Below are positions 45,352 to 58,800 of a stretch of DNA of 64,000 nucleotides, one piece after another (within the stretch, counting starts at the first letter, position 1; each line of letters begins with the position of its first letter). Both the position numbers and the translations under genes were made by a program. Origin of the DNA: Nyssa sinensis (Eukaryota; Streptophyta; Magnoliopsida; Cornales; Nyssaceae); the NCBI GenBank assembly GCA_008638375.1, contig CM018035.1, positions 20,897,320 through 20,961,319 on the forward strand, read 5' to 3'. The notes beneath the pieces are model-generated. The model was given only the letters and a program-made list of their open reading frames with translations, was not told the origin of the DNA and searched no databases.

Positions 45352-46599
45352 TCATTGTTGGCTGAGGAATGTCTGCATAGGAGACTCTAGCTGGGTCATG
45401 CATGCACTGAGGTCTGTCATCATCTGCTCCGGCTCTACATTATGTCTCTCAGATGCCTCAACTCTCTATGTGGTTGCGTGAAACTAAGCATCGCTCTCGA
45501 TAGTAGAGGACGATGTTGTCGGTTGCATCCTACTCCCTAAGCCATGCACATATCCACGCCTCTTGCCTAAAACAGTCTCCCGTATCTAGCCATCGGTCGA
45601 CGGATCCTCACCCTCAAGGGTCGGCTACGCATGCAGATGGACATCTCTTCTTAAAAAAATATAAATAAATGTTACTACTTTTACAACTTTAGATTAATAT
45701 TAAATTAGTAATACTGGTATATATACATAAATAACTTACATAAAGCCTCTAAGCTTCAGGCCCAGCACACCTTCTCGGGGTTGTAGTGTGTCCTGTGCCA
45801 CAAATCAATAAAGCTAGGTGGTGCACCGGTCTCCTGGTCTCGCTGTAGTAAATTAACAGTAGCTTGTGAAGATTTATTTCATTAAAAGATAATACAATAA
45901 CAACTTGGTACATTTATTAACTTACCATCTCATGCCTATACTGTACAAAAGATCGTGATCCACCACAACAGGTCACCTTTTGCTTGCTTCTGCTCTCTTT
46001 GTTTTTCTTGCTAATTTCCTACACTTGGCCAATAAAGAAGGTTAGTATAAATGATAATGATTTATTATACAACAAAATTAATCAGGATATGAGCATGAAT
46101 ATCCCGTCATTTCTTTTCATTAGATATGTTAAATTAAATTGAATACAATAATAAAACACAAACTAGGATATGAGCATGAATATCCCGTCGCTACTCATCA
46201 GTGACGAGACTCCAGTCACCAACATGGAATGGGGCGCGTAGTCAAAAAATGATGCTGACCTCAATGGTGAACTGTTGTGCCCACCCACCGACAGGCTTCA
46301 ACAAGCCCGGAGGTATCTCAATTCGAATTCGAGCACCTCCTGATGCCTCCATCTATAGCTGCAACTACAGTTCTTTGACCAACCGCACCCTCGTTTAGAG
46401 GCGGTGATCGAAGCTTTGAAAGAAATAAAATAGAAACAATTAGTACCATATTTATATAATTATTAATAAAAATGAAGCTATGCATACCATCGATGGCAAG
46501 AACGACCGACCCTACAGAGGACATGCTAGTACCACTAGTAGGAGAAGGGGTCGATAGGTCTAACCCTAGTGTACATCTACATGATCCTGGTCTAACCAT
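45352..46599 (-). pseudogene. Second CACTA ORF (plant En/Spm transposase family, TNPA-like position)
   Basis: On the minus strand ATG at 46599 (MVRPGSCRCTLGLDLSTPSP) runs to VLAIDG and a GTATGC donor near 46484. Further pieces: RIRIEIPPGLLKPVGGWAQQ and FHVGDWSLVTDE (46320-46200), RQETGAPPSFIDLWHRTHYN with PEKVCWA (about 45830-45745), then RETVLGKRRGYVHGLG and QMMTDLSACMTQLES, ending PMQTFLSQQ and TGA at 45352. The C-terminal blocks are those of the plant Ptta/En/Spm transposase family, which in CACTA elements supplies the DNA-binding partner of the TNP2 enzyme. Stops within several exons show it is dead. Exon borders are partly inferred. Confidence 0.75.
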
Positions 46600-46748
46600 A
46601 TCTAAAAGAAAGTATAAAAATAAAATTTCATTACTTCATAAAAATGAAAATCTATTACATCATAAAAATAAAAATACATTACATCATAAAATTGAAAAAC
46701 CATTACATCTACTACACTTGATCCTAACACATGTAACAGTTATTACAA

Positions 46749-49700
46749 TTATTCATCTAAGTCTGTATCATCATCTGTTCTTAAAACTTTTTCATTTTCA
46801 GTATAATACTCTAACAATATATCATCCTCAAAATCACTTTCCTCGTCATCATCATCATTAATGAAAGTTGCATCCCTCAGATCTAACTGTCTGGTATTGG
46901 TGACGTCGGAAGCTACGACATGATTAGGTTCTATATCAGTTCTATTCAACCGATACGAAGTAACATCTTCTTGATCTTGTCAGATAACACCATCGTAGGC
47001 AAATTGAGACTCTTCCTGTAGTGCCTCCTCAATCCTCTCCAAAGCTTCCTCTCCCTCTTGAACTTCTAGTACATCATAAACATTTCTAAACTTTATTTTT
47101 TGGACAACATTCCAATCACCTCTGATTTTTGTGTCCTTCAAATAGAAAACTTGTTTTGCTTGAGATGTCAATACATATGGATCATCCTTAAATGACGTCT
47201 ATGATGTATTAACACTTATGAAGTGCTTATCGATTTGCATTCTAGTATTCTTGTTACTTACATCCCACCAATCACAGTTAAACAGATACACAGAATGAGG
47301 AAGCAGTAATGTAACTATATGATATCTTGTAAGACACCATAATACTCCATACTTTGTCCGGCTTCATAACCTCCTTGAACAACGACACCGCTATTCTGTG
47401 TTTACTGATGCACCTTATGTTCCTTCATGTGAAATCGAACACCATCAACAATAAAATAAGTGTACTGGGATATCCTTTGATGAGGGCTACATGCCAAGGC
47501 GTATAATTGATCGTACGCCTCAAGAGATTTTTGGTGGCGTAATAGCTTCATCTATTAATTCAATACAAGTACAAAATTAATTGAATAAAAATGTATTAAC
47601 TAATTCAATTATAATTAATTAAAACTAATTCTTACACGTTCTTTGAACCACTTTGGAGATATATTTTTTTGTCTTTGCTCTACATCAGTAACATGTTCTC
47701 TCTAAAGCTCAGTCGTATGCTCACTACATAAGATAAGATATGTTTTATGTAACTTAGATTTATGTACTAACGTAGTATTGCAATGATTTCAATAAACTTA
47801 CTTAAAATATGGTAATGTCTCATCACAGTTGTTGAGCATGGTATCTTGGGATTTTTCCAAGTCTTCAGGATGATACCATTTATATATATGGGCACCTATT
47901 GGCCGCAGATTCTGAGTGAACACCGCAAAGCCAGTTCATTGCTGCCTTGGACATCTATCAGAATTTCATTCTTCATGATTAAACCTTGTCTTAATATCTT
48001 CAAGATGCATAGAGCCAAACATGAGATATTCAGCATCAACATATGTCTCAACAATTGACCCTTCTAGTCGTGCTTTATTACGCACATATTGCTTTAATGT
48101 GTGCAAATATCTATTTTAATAATTAATCAGTTATAAATTAAAATAGTTAGGATGGATAGATAAGACAAAAACTAAAATTTAATGTACTTTTCTATTGGAT
48201 ACATCCAACGGTATTGGACAGGTCCATCAATTTTTGCCTCATGCGGCAAATGCACAACTAAGTGGACTATTACATCAAAGAAAGCTGGAGGAAAAATCTT
48301 TTCCAACGTGCAGAGGATCAAGACAACCTCCCTTTCGAGCTTTTCTAGTACTCTAACTTCAACGTTTTCACACTTAATTCTCTAAAGAAGTATCCCAACT
48401 CAATCAATGTCTTTGATATGTCATCGGTGAGATATCTACATATTGCAATCGGAAGAAGTCATTGTAAAAGGACATGGTAGTCATGGCTCTTCAATTCGGA
48501 TATTTTTTCATCTTTAACATTTATACACCGAGATATATTCAATGTATATCTATCTGGGAACTTCACCGATTTAAACCACTCACAAATCCTCCTTCCCTCG
48601 TTGGATGATAACGTATAGCATGCAAGAGGCACGATATATTTATCACTGCTACACATTAGTTGCATCTCTTTCTATATTCCTAGCTCCTACAAGTCTAACC
48701 GGGCTTTAACAGTATCCTTTGTCTTCCCTTTAATGTTCATTAAAGTTCCGAGCACATTATCGCAAATGTTCTTCTCGATGTGCATAACATCCAAATTGTG
48801 CCTCAACTTAAGGGTCTCCCAGTACGGCAACTCAAAAAATATGCTTTTCTTCATCCAATTTAACTCCACAATAGTACGTTTCCTCTTCTTAGTACCCGGT
48901 ATCTTCCCAAACCTCACTGGTTGGATGAGTGCCAATTGCGTCAACACGTCTTCCCCAAACAAAAATAAAGGTGATGATCTGCACTCAATTTTTCCATCAA
49001 ACAGATGTTTTTACCGATTTTTCCAGCCATGTGATGGTGGTAGAAAATGACGATGACACATGTAGCATATCTTTTTTTTATTGGACAAACGTAAGGAACA
49101 TACATCCTATTATAAAACGGACATGCTAGATACCCCTTAGTGCTCCACTTAGACAAGTTCCCGTAAGCAAGAAAGTCATTTATGGTCCACAGTACTGTTG
49201 CATGTAATTGAAATGTCTCATTCTTAAAGACGTCGTATGCCTCCACTCCAACCTCCCACAATTCCTTCAACTCGTCCACTAAAGGATGCAAATACACATC
49301 AATTTCATTACCAGGAGACTTTAGCCCTGGAATAAGCAACAACATAAAGATAAATGGTTTTTTCATACGTTTACACAGTGGCAAGTGATATGGCACGAGC
49401 AACACCGGCCACATGTTGTAGGCATTACTCATATCACCGAATGGATTGAAACCATCGCTAGCTAGCCCAAGTCGTACATTACGCGGATCATTTGCAAACC
49501 ATTCATGATTTCTATCAAACTCAGCCCAAGCTTGAGAATCTTTTGAACGCCAACACGCTTCTCCTTATGCCACCGTATCTCTTCTGCCATCTTTTAAGAC
49601 ATGCATAACCTTTGTAGCTTCGGTTTTAAAGGAAAATATCTCAGCACCTTGCGCGGAATTATCTTGCTCTTTCCTTCATTCACCTTGTACCTAGGTTCGT

Positions 49701-50412
49701 GACACACCATACACTCCAAGCATTGTTCAGTCTCCTTCCAAAATAACATGTAATTGTTTTTGCAAGCATGTCTAGGAGTATACCCGAGGCCCAAATCTCT
49801 CAACAGTCTTTTCGCCTCATAATATGATTTCGAAAGGGTCTCCCTAGTAAGAAATGTTGCTTTAATCAATTCAAAGACCATATTAAATGATTTGTTACTC
49901 CATCGGTTGATGGTCTTAATATGAAAGAGTTTTACGAGAAAATCCAATTTTGAAAACTTCTCACAACCCATATATAACGGTTGCCTTGCTTCCTTCAAGA
50001 ATGAATCCAATGCTTCTGATTGTCCTGTGTCACTCCTATGACTACAAGCCCTAGTCGTAGCCCTTTGCAAGTCTGCCAGCATTTGTGGCAATTCATCGTA
50101 ACTAACCTCAACATTATCACCTAAGTCATCATCATCGTCTTCTTCTTCATCCTTACTTGCCACTCGTACATCACGATGTTCCCCATGAAACTCCCAACAC
50201 GTATACATCTTGTCCATCCTGTACTACAGTAGGTGTTCTTTGGCCTTATTTATATACACATAATCCCTATTATTGCACCTCCTATACGAACCTTTTATCC
50301 TATTTCTCCTATTCGCTGATGCACGAGCAAACTCAATAAAATCTTTAATCCCTTTCACATATCCTGGCAAATGCCTGTCCCTCAAGTCCGTCCAACTCTT
50401 ATCCATTTTCAT
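46749..50412 (-). pseudogene. CACTA TNP2-type transposase (Transpos_assoc, Transposase_21, DUF4218, DUF4216)
   Basis: The ATG at 50412 begins MDKSWTDLRDRHLPGYVKGI, the transposase-associated N-terminal domain. An in-frame TAG near 50232 is followed by an acidic linker (EEEDDDDD) and LGYTPRHACKNNYMLFWKE (49800-49720). Transposase_21: DGFNPFGDMSNAYNMWPV near 49440, PGLKSPGNEIDVYLHPLVDE, ATVLWTINDFLAYGNLSKW, LRHNLDVMHIEKNICDNV near 48790. DUF4218: SHDYHVLLQ near 48480, then LEKIFPPAFFDVIVHLVVHL near 48300. DUF4216: NCDWWDV near 47270 and QAKQVFYLKDTKIRGDW near 47150. An acidic tail ends DTDLDE at 46749. Several frameshifts and stops break it. The enzyme cuts and rejoins element ends in the nucleus; this copy is inactive. 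Confidence 0.92.
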
Positions 50413-52069
50413 CTACCTAACACAAGTCAATCATGTTGTTCATTATAAATATGAAACATAAATCCTAGTACCACTAACTTCTCTCTAAAGGGCAAGGTGG
50501 TCCTATCCCATTCATGAATGCACAACCTATATTGTAATCAATAGTAGATCAAATACTCGATTCCACTCAGAGAAAATTTTGACTGCATCTTCTCATGGTT
50601 CTCCAAGTACACAAGATACACGTTACCATGTCTAAATATGTACCTAAAAAATAATAAAAGACCGTGCTGAAATTTTATTCGAGTGGAATATTCAAGCATA
50701 CGCTACTGCTTACAATATAGATTTATGCATTCCTAAACTGTCTGGTTTTGGACAATTAAATAATCATTTTTCATACACACAAGCCCAATTGCGAACAATT
50801 ATCACAACATGATTTATGAGTGCTGCAAATGACTCTCGAATGGGGCTAAGATTACATGAATGCAATTATATACTGAGTTTCTTAATCATTTAGTTTCAAA
50901 GATGGCACATACAATTTACCCAACCTTTTACTAATTAACTAGATTAATGTTCCAACTACGACATGGTTAAAACCGAGTCCAGCCCATCCAAATTGCACCC
51001 CACCATCATATCCTTCATATGGATCTCACACCCATGTGAGTAATGGGCACAACATAGGCATAAAATGATGGGAAACCATACATTACTCAAAAAGAAAGAT
51101 CAAAATTAACCGGCTTTGTTCAAATCAATTGTCACATGTTTTAACCATTTAAAAAAGTATTAAGATGACAAGAATTAAATAAGTTAAGGTTTGGAACAAT
51201 GCAATGAAGCTACCCTTCTCATTTCCTACCACAATTGTTTCCCATTTTTAAACTCAAGCATTCACATGCTCAGTAAATTTTTAGAAGACTTGTGCACAAA
51301 CGAAAATGAGTCAATATAAGTCTAATCAGATTTTTTTATAGATTTTATATCATATTTTTTTTTTTATTTCTAAATAGTTTTTGTGATTGATATATTTTTT
51401 CTTTATTTGAATTCTTAATCTTAGTTAACTTTAACGCACAGGTCGACATAAACTTCAAAGATTATTTAACTTGATGAGGAAGTGAAAAATCAAGCCCACC
51501 AAACTAATAAAGATGCTATGAATCAAACCTATAGAATCACAGGAAGAGAGACAGAGATATAAACACATGCTCATAAGAAAAACATGTATCCATATAATCA
51601 TCATTAGTTATACATAAAGCTAAAAAAAACCTAAATGATGGATTTAAAAAATATAGCAATGTCTAAACTTTAGAAGATGAAAACCTTATCAAAAATTTGT
51701 AAGAAACCCTAACTTTTTATCAAATGGATCTTGTCGGTGGCTGAGCTCGTTGGCGGAGGCGGAGTACGGCGGTGGGGAGTCGATTGTGGAGGTCGATGGA
51801 TTGAGAGAAATATAGATACAGAGAGAGAGAGAGAGAGAATGTGTGTGTGTGTGTGAGAGAGAGCGAGAGAGAGAGAGAGAGAGAAAGAGTTCAAACTTTC
51901 ATTGTCGGTGGGGCAATGGCAGACAACAGCGCCTAAGCTCGGTGGCGAAGTATAGCGGGGGTTCGTCGACAGCGGAGATGGATAGATATAGAGAAAGAGT
52001 GCATGAGAGAAAGAGAGAGAGGTCGAATTGGGGATTCTAAGATATAACAACTTATTAGCGGCTCTGTCA
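50413..52069. other. CACTA 5' flank (transposase promoter side)
   Basis: No coding similarity. The (GA)n/(GT)n tract at 51819-51892 and a second purine-rich patch (51990-52020) surround two GC-richer segments with TCGGTGGC-like repeats (51730-51790 and 51905-51965). Confidence 0.5.
51819..51892. repeat. Compound (GA)n(GT)n(GA)n microsatellite
   Basis: GA run, GT run, then GA run upstream of the transposase gene. Confidence 0.9.
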
Positions 52070-52074
52070 CGCCC

Positions 52075-55000
52075 CGAATTTCCACCAACCCGGGGAGTGA
52101 GTAGGATACGAAATAAGAAAAGGAAATAAAAGATGATCTAGTGGATTCCATTAAACATACATTCATTTTCTTCAACATACAAACATGTAAAGTACATTCA
52201 ATAAAACATATTGTTCATATCATTTGGGCTTAAGCCCTTACATCACAAAATATGCCCTAAGGGCCCATTATCCTTCTAAGTTGATGTCCCCTCTACTCTG
52301 CAAGACTTTTTCAAGTCTCAAATGCCGGGAGCATCATTTGTAATATGATATCCCACGAATGGGTCAGCGCAACTACTGGTATGACACAATGCTAATGCAA
52401 GGAACAAAATTAGGGCGTGGCATGTGTAAGTGTACATTTATAATCTTCATGTACATTTGTAATCTACATTCCATCCAATTCGTCAACATAATACAAAGGC
52501 GGTATGAGTGACAGACCCATGCAAACTCTATGCCACACCCATGTCTCGTTTATAGATTCACTTCCAATGGATCCTGAGTACCAATGTCCCGTTCACGGAC
52601 CGCATCCATTGGATACTGGGCACCAATGCAATGGTCAATTTTGGGTTTTTCATCACAGGATCTATACCCTCATAATGTATAGCACCACGTGCTCAACCCA
52701 CACTATGCTTTCAAGAATTACACCATGCCAATATGCCTTGATTCCACCATGCAATAATGCAGTCTCAATGAAGCATTTTACCAACACATGGAGCATGCTT
52801 TAAATAATGCATTAAACAATAACATTCAAATCACAAAATTCCTTCCTCATGTGTTCATTCTATACATATTCCATTCAACACATGCTCAAGTTACATATTC
52901 ATAATCTTAATAATTCTCGAAGAACATAAATTACACACTGCGTCAACACATGGAACACACATATAATCATGGTTCGCATTTATCACTTAACCAAACTCCC
53001 AAGGAAATAACAACGAACACATAAGTACATAAACAATCGAATAAACATACGAATCATTAAATCAACATGGAAATCACTCCTAAACTTAATTCTATTTCTT
53101 ACTTAGCAAAATATCATGCTTGATAGGGCTCGTCTCAACTCTAGGGAGTTGTGTCCATTACGCAGTCAAATCGACAGGTGATAATGCCGTTCTCTAACTG
53201 TATATGTCTAGAAGATCAAACCGCCGTCTCCTTTCCTTTCAATATTCCTAAGATTCACAATTTATGTCTCAGTGTATCGTCATATAAATTTATGATATTC
53301 ATCAAATTTTATGTCTCTTTACTATTGGTATCTCTTATCTCTTTTACTTGAATAGACTCTACCATTGAATCTGAAACATCGAACAAAGTCGATTTACGCT
53401 TTCACGAAATTTAATTTGGACATTCGTACTAAAAAAGGCAAAATGGTCATTTTGTACTTTTATGGGTTCTTACTTCTCGAGACCTCTGTTCACAAATCAG
53501 GACTCCATGTTTGAGTCCGGAATACTTGAAATAATAAAAATTCACTATACTTTTATTTTAATCGGAGTCCGTTTGACTACTTTTTGACTTAGTGGCATTT
53601 TCATAATTTATTTTATTTTTAATTTTAATTAATTAAATTAATATTTAATTAATATTATATTCTGTGGGTCAAATCATAATAACTAAAAGTTGAGGGTCCA
53701 ATTAAAATTTTCATAACATCTGGGTTTATTTGTAATTTCAGAAAACCCTATCCCAACTAAGGTTATCCAAACAGCAAATAAGCACAGAATAGGAATAGGG
53801 TATCCCTATCCTCATTTCTCCAAATTCCTCAATTTATTACTCCTATTACCAAACACCCAATTTCAATTTTAAAACCTTTTAAACTTAATTAATACTGCGC
53901 CGTTTTGACACATCCATTTTTGTTTCGGTCGGATCCTGACCAGGATCCGACCCATGACCCAAACCCAAGCCCAAACAAGGCCCTTCTTCTCCAACAATAT
54001 GCTGGTAGGGTTCCGGTGACGTGCCATCGTCTTCTCCAGCGACGGTCACCATTTTCCAATCAAATTCTACTATTTTCAAATGCCATTTTTTTCCATTTCT
54101 TTTGTGGGTTTCATTTCTAGTGTTTGTTTCCCTTTTAATCCATCAGAACCCTTCGAACAGAGGGATTTTTAGTGGAACCCAGTTTTTCGGTGAGCCCCAT
54201 TTCTCCTTTTTTTCCTAACAGTCTTGACCCAAATCTTGTTCTAATAGTTTTCTGCACCTAAGAGGAGTGTTTTCCTCCTATTTAAAAAAAGTTTGAAGCA
54301 AAATTCCATGGAACCCGAATTATTCTCTATACCTGCAACTAACCATAACTGTTTCACCTCTCAACCATTTTAGTTAATTCCTTTTGCATTAGATTCCATT
54401 TTTCATACCCTATAAGACCCTATAATCATAACTAAGTTATCATGCTCTGAAAAATTAAAACAGAAGCAAACTGGCTTACCTCCTTCCTGGGTTTCTTGGT
54501 GTTGTACCCTTCCTCCACTTCTACTTCCACTTCTGGGTCTCCCAATGGATCTCTTAGTTTCTCACCTTGTTTCCTTTAGTCCCCTCCCAAATCGCACGCA
54601 CATACGCACGTATTCATATACACCACACTACCCCCTCTCTCTCTCTCTCTCTCTCTTTACTTCAGACCTGTACACCCTCTCATGATTTCTGATTTCACAA
54701 AAACCACATGCCAATCTTACCCATTTCCCTATTACACATATACATGGATCTCTACACATATTTTACTCATTGCACTCAATTGCCCCTCACTTGTGTGCTG
54801 CACACTCAACCAGTACACACACACAAAGCAGCATGCAAACATGTATATAATATATAGATGTTGTATATATATCAAATACATAAATTTACATTATGGGTAC
54901 ATATACATATACACTTATACACATTCACATATATACATTATTTGTGTATATTTATTCATTTGTATATATATATATATATATATATATTAGAATATTTTTC

Positions 55001-55104
55001 ATAGTCTAGATTAATTAAAATTAATTAAAAATTAGAGACATTCAAATAGTGCTCTATCATATAAAAAAAAAAAATTTATTCTCATTTTTTTTCAGGTCTT
55101 TACA
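52075..55104 (-). mobile_element. Solo LTR of a chromovirus-type element nested in the CACTA
   Basis: On the minus strand it starts TGTAAAGACCTGAAAAAAAA and ends CGGGGCGTGACA, matching the ends of the chromovirus LTRs (TGTAAAGATTTGAAAAATTA... and ...CGTGACA). Flanks GGCTC (52070-52074) and GGCGC (55105-55109) are a TSD with one mismatch. The block at 52640-52685 is the reverse complement of the GATCCTGTGGTGAAAAACCC region of the 3' LTR at 18245. There is no internal region, so it is a recombination product. It includes (CT)n at 54634-54657 and (TA)n at 54962-54988. Confidence 0.85.
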
Positions 55105-55429
55105 GGCGCACAATGTTCATCGCCAATAATTCACACGTGTGTCGCCAATTTTGCACCCGCAAATAGAATGACGTTGTTTAAATTAATACAACTATTAGCG
55201 ACCCACGCATGAACGTTGCTAAAAGTTTTTATTATTCACAGCGCACTCATGCGCTGCTAATAGTCCCTTGTCCGTCGTCAAATGTTACCCGCCAATAATT
55301 TTGGGCAAGAATCATATTCTTAGGTCTTTTAGCGACGCATATGGGGTGCGCCGCTAAAGGGCACTAATAGCGACGCTTTTTGTGCACCGCTAATAGTGTC
55401 TGCCGCTAAAAGTTCCTTTTCTTATAATG
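55105..55429. repeat. Right (5') terminal and subterminal repeats of the CACTA element
   Basis: Repeated CGCCAATAATT, ATTAGCGACCC, GCGCCGCTAAAGG and GCACCGCTAATAG motifs up to the terminal TTTTCTTATAATG. Confidence 0.88.
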
Positions 55430-55432
55430 GGT

Positions 55433-56797
55433 GTTTTGGTTACATTAGAAATAAGTAATTTTTTTATTCACTTTTCATAGATACTAAGATACCCATTAGA
55501 AGAAGATTGTGTTTCTTATAGTCCAATTTGCACAATTTAGAATGTTATCAAGTTTATGGCAATCACTAAAACTAAGGAACAAGACTAGGAAAAAAGTTCT
55601 TTTCTTTTAGTAAAAACATGATTGCAAAAGGCTTTTCAGTTCTCAAAGTTCTTATTGCTTTGTTGGCATGATTCACCACCATATAAAATATGGTCCAGTT
55701 TTACATAACCAGGTAAGAAAAAAAAAAAAAGCAAAAAGGGTGAATTAAAATAAAAAAATTTGATTATTAAAAGAAAAAAATTGAAAACTTTACTTGACTT
55801 AGCAATTAATAAAGGAATTACACAGAAATAATTGTCAATCAGGAAACTTTAAACAACTTCTCAAGCAACTTTAATCAAGTCCTTCCAGAATGGAATATTT
55901 TTGAAACTGGGAGAAAATCACTATCAAATTAGTCTCCTTTCATTATCACACACAAAATGTAATGGTGATCTGTATTGCTCATTTTACATATCACGTGGGA
56001 AAGTTTAATCTTCTCCGTAAAGCAGATAGTTAGTGTACAATCTGTTAATCATTATATTTTCAAAATCTGTTTTATATTAGCAATAGAGTAATAAAAGAAA
56101 AATACAGAACTTCTTGTCTATATTCTATAAATATAGAATTATTTGTTCTATATTCTATAAATACAGAACAAGAATTTGCGGATAACAAAAATAAACTAAT
56201 TATGTTCTAAGTTTTAAACAAAGTAATTTATGATTTTTTAGAATTAAAACTCAGAACAAGATTACTGTTTAGAAACAGTATACATATTTGAACAAAAACA
56301 GAAAACCAAACATGGAAGAAACTTACAGGTTTCAAGATCAGACCAAGTCTAGCATTTGACGCTATCTCCTTAAGAAAAGAATACACCCTCGTACTTGGTG
56401 CTTACGATTGAATGGACGTCTGCCTTCTAGGATGAAATGGTCTCACATGGAGAAAAAGCATTGCAGTCTCTACGTGTAGTGAACCAAACTTCTGTTTCAA
56501 AACTCTCTCAAACTATATGAACACACAAAAAGAATGAAATGAATTCAATGCCATGCATGTTGGTGCGTAGGTAGTGTTTATATAGAGCATTCGTGTCTAT
56601 TTGGTACAGACACGAAGGCTTACAGTCGCAGCTATTCAATGAACAGCTGCAGGAAGAAGACGATTCAGTCAAAATTCAAACCAAAGGTTTTACTCATAAA
56701 ACAACGTCATTTTTTGGATTTAAACCAAAACCAAACGCAATTGAAAAACTGATAGCGTTTAGAATTTAATTAATTTGATAACTTAAACGACAACGTT
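55433..56797. other. Gene-free stretch right of the CACTA element; possible old LTR
   Basis: Mostly AT-rich. A 23-bp block TTCTATATTCTATAAATA(T/C)AGAA repeats at 56115 and 56146. On the minus strand CTCTATATAAACAC near 56573-56586 is a TATA-type motif before a GC-richer segment; it may be the promoter of a decayed copia LTR. No coding similarity. Confidence 0.4.
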
Positions 56798-57408
56798 TGT
56801 AACACCCTGGCCCGATTAAATAGTAATTAGGTCACTAATTATTAATTAGTGACCCTAAAAAGAATAATTAAGAAAATTAGATCAGGAAATAAATGACAAT
56901 TCAAAAAATGCAGGACCTTAATTAACGTGGTCGACTCTAGAAAAAATAATCTACGGCTATGATTTATAAAATCGATACATGAAGGAGTGCATATTAAATT
57001 CAAATTCACAAAAGAGAAAATAATGCAAAAATAAAAAATAAATTAATTAAGTGCCAAACAAAGCATTAGGGGGAAAATGGGAAAAATAAGCCAAAATTGA
57101 AGCCAATAAGTTTTGAACCCTTGACCTAAAAATTTAGCAAGCACTTAAGCCCAAATATTTAGCCAGTTGGGCTACCCATTTTTTGTGTCTTATTTTGTAA
57201 TATATATGTATATAAATACATAAAATGAACCCTCACCTCCAAAATGAGCCAATCACCATTCATGTAGCCAAATTAAAATAAAAATAAAAAAAGTGATATA
57301 TGTATTTGACATGTGATGTGAGTGAATCAAAAATCAGAATGGATGTGGGCGGCTAGAGAGAGAGTGAGGTATGAAGAGAAAGAGGAAGAATAAGAAGAAT
57401 AAGAAGAA
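56798..57408 (-). mobile_element. Partial LTR of a gypsy element, interrupted by another LTR
   Basis: TGTAACACCCTGGCCCG at 56798 is, on the minus strand, the 3' terminus of a plant gypsy LTR (...CGGGCCAGGGTGTTACA). The region includes GAACCCTTGACCT and AGTTGGGCTACCC motifs often seen in such LTRs. It is cut at 57408 by the next LTR. Confidence 0.6.
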
Positions 57409-57829
57409 TGTCACATCCCGAACCCTACCCTACACGGATGTCGAGGATGTGATGCCAGTCAACCGCCACGCGACCAACCGAAGGCAAATTCTGAACTTTC
57501 CGGTGAATTGCACTCCGACTGTAGGGTCAGATGCAGCGAAATTTAAAAAAAAAAAAAATTTATCACGGGAATGCAACTCATTTATCCACTGTAAGAGTAT
57601 GTACCACAGAGCTAGTCTAAACCCAAACAGTTAATAATTCTAACCTCAGAGCATAACTATAATCAGATGTACAGCACAGAGTATATCCAATATCCCTAGA
57701 GTACCATGTCCATGAGCACAGAGTTTCAAACCCAGTTCTTGCTTACAAAGCACATGGAGAGTTTAGTTATTTCAAAACTAGGAGTTTTATAAATCCACTC
57801 AATGCAGTTAAGTAGAATAAAACAGAACC

Positions 57830-58800
57830 GAACCAGACAGTACAGATAGATCAGAACAGAACAGATCATAACAGATCATAGCAAGACATTACTGAACAGA
57901 ACAGGACATAACCTAACATAACAGATCAGATCAAAACAGTAACCAATTTTTGTATATCAATCAGGGACACGGCATGTCATCATCGGAACAGAACATAACG
58001 GAACGGAGCAGGAGAAATATATCAATCAGAATCAAAGGCATATAATTAATAGAACGGAACAATACGGAGCTGAACAGAACCCTATCAATCAGGAACAAAA
58101 CATAACGGGACGGAACATAACAGAACTGAACGGAAACAATATTAATCAGGAACAAAACATAACAGGACAGAACATAACAGAACTGAACGGAACAATATCA
58201 ATCAGGAACAAAATATAGCAGGATGGAACATAACAGAACTGAACGGATCAATATCAATCAGGAACAAAACATAACAGAACTGAACGGAAATAATATCAAT
58301 CAGGAATAAAACATAACAGGACGGAACATAACAGAACGGAACATAACAGAACTGAACGGAACAATATCAACTAGGAACAAAACATAATAGGACGTAACAT
58401 AACAGAACTGAACGGAAACAATATCAATCAGGAACAAGGCGTAACGGGATGAAGCGGGAACAATATGTCAATCAGAGACAAGAGTATATCATTAATGGAA
58501 CAGGACAAGACAGACTGAACGGAACAATATGTCAGTCAGAAACACAAGTTTAACATTAACGGAACGGAGCAAGACAGACTGTGCAGAACAATATGTCAAT
58601 CAAGGTTACAGGCATATCATTAACGGAACAGAACAAGACAGGACTGAGCGGAAACAATACATTAGTCAGGATTACAGGTATATCATTAACGAAACGGAAC
58701 AAGACAGGACTGAATAGAAACAATACATCAGTCAGGATTATAGGTATATCATTAACGGAATGGAACAAGACAGAACTGAACTGAACAACAGAGCAGGACA
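57830..58800. repeat. GGAACA-based minisatellite in the LTR
   Basis: About 15 diverged units of 45-73 bp containing AACATAACAGAACTGAACGGAA and ATATCAATCAGGAACAAAAC, themselves built from GGAACA/AACAT hexamers. The left part is more regular and the right part (58460-58780) uses GTATATCATTAACGGAAC-type units. Frames on both strands are translated repeat. Confidence 0.92.

Larger units (their letters stand above)
41977..55429 (-). mobile_element. CACTA (En/Spm) transposon, complete ends, 13.5 kb with nested LTR
   Basis: The left end CGCTACAAGAAAGGG and the right end, read inward, CATTATAAGAAAAGG are degenerate CACTACAAGAAAA termini, flanked on both sides by GGT (41974-41976 and 55430-55432), the 3-bp TSD of CACTA elements. 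Subterminal regions carry many short GCGACGC / TCGCTAATAG repeats in both orientations (41977-42455 and 55105-55429), the usual transposase-binding zones. A TNP2-type transposase and a second En/Spm-type ORF lie on the minus strand. A 3-kb solo LTR sits near the transcriptional 5' end. Without it the element is about 10.4 kb. Stops in both ORFs make it non-autonomous now. Confidence 0.93.

Noticed and set aside
54682..54990. 102-codon Tyr/Ile/His-rich frame
   Set aside because: Low-complexity TA- and CA-rich part of the solo LTR.
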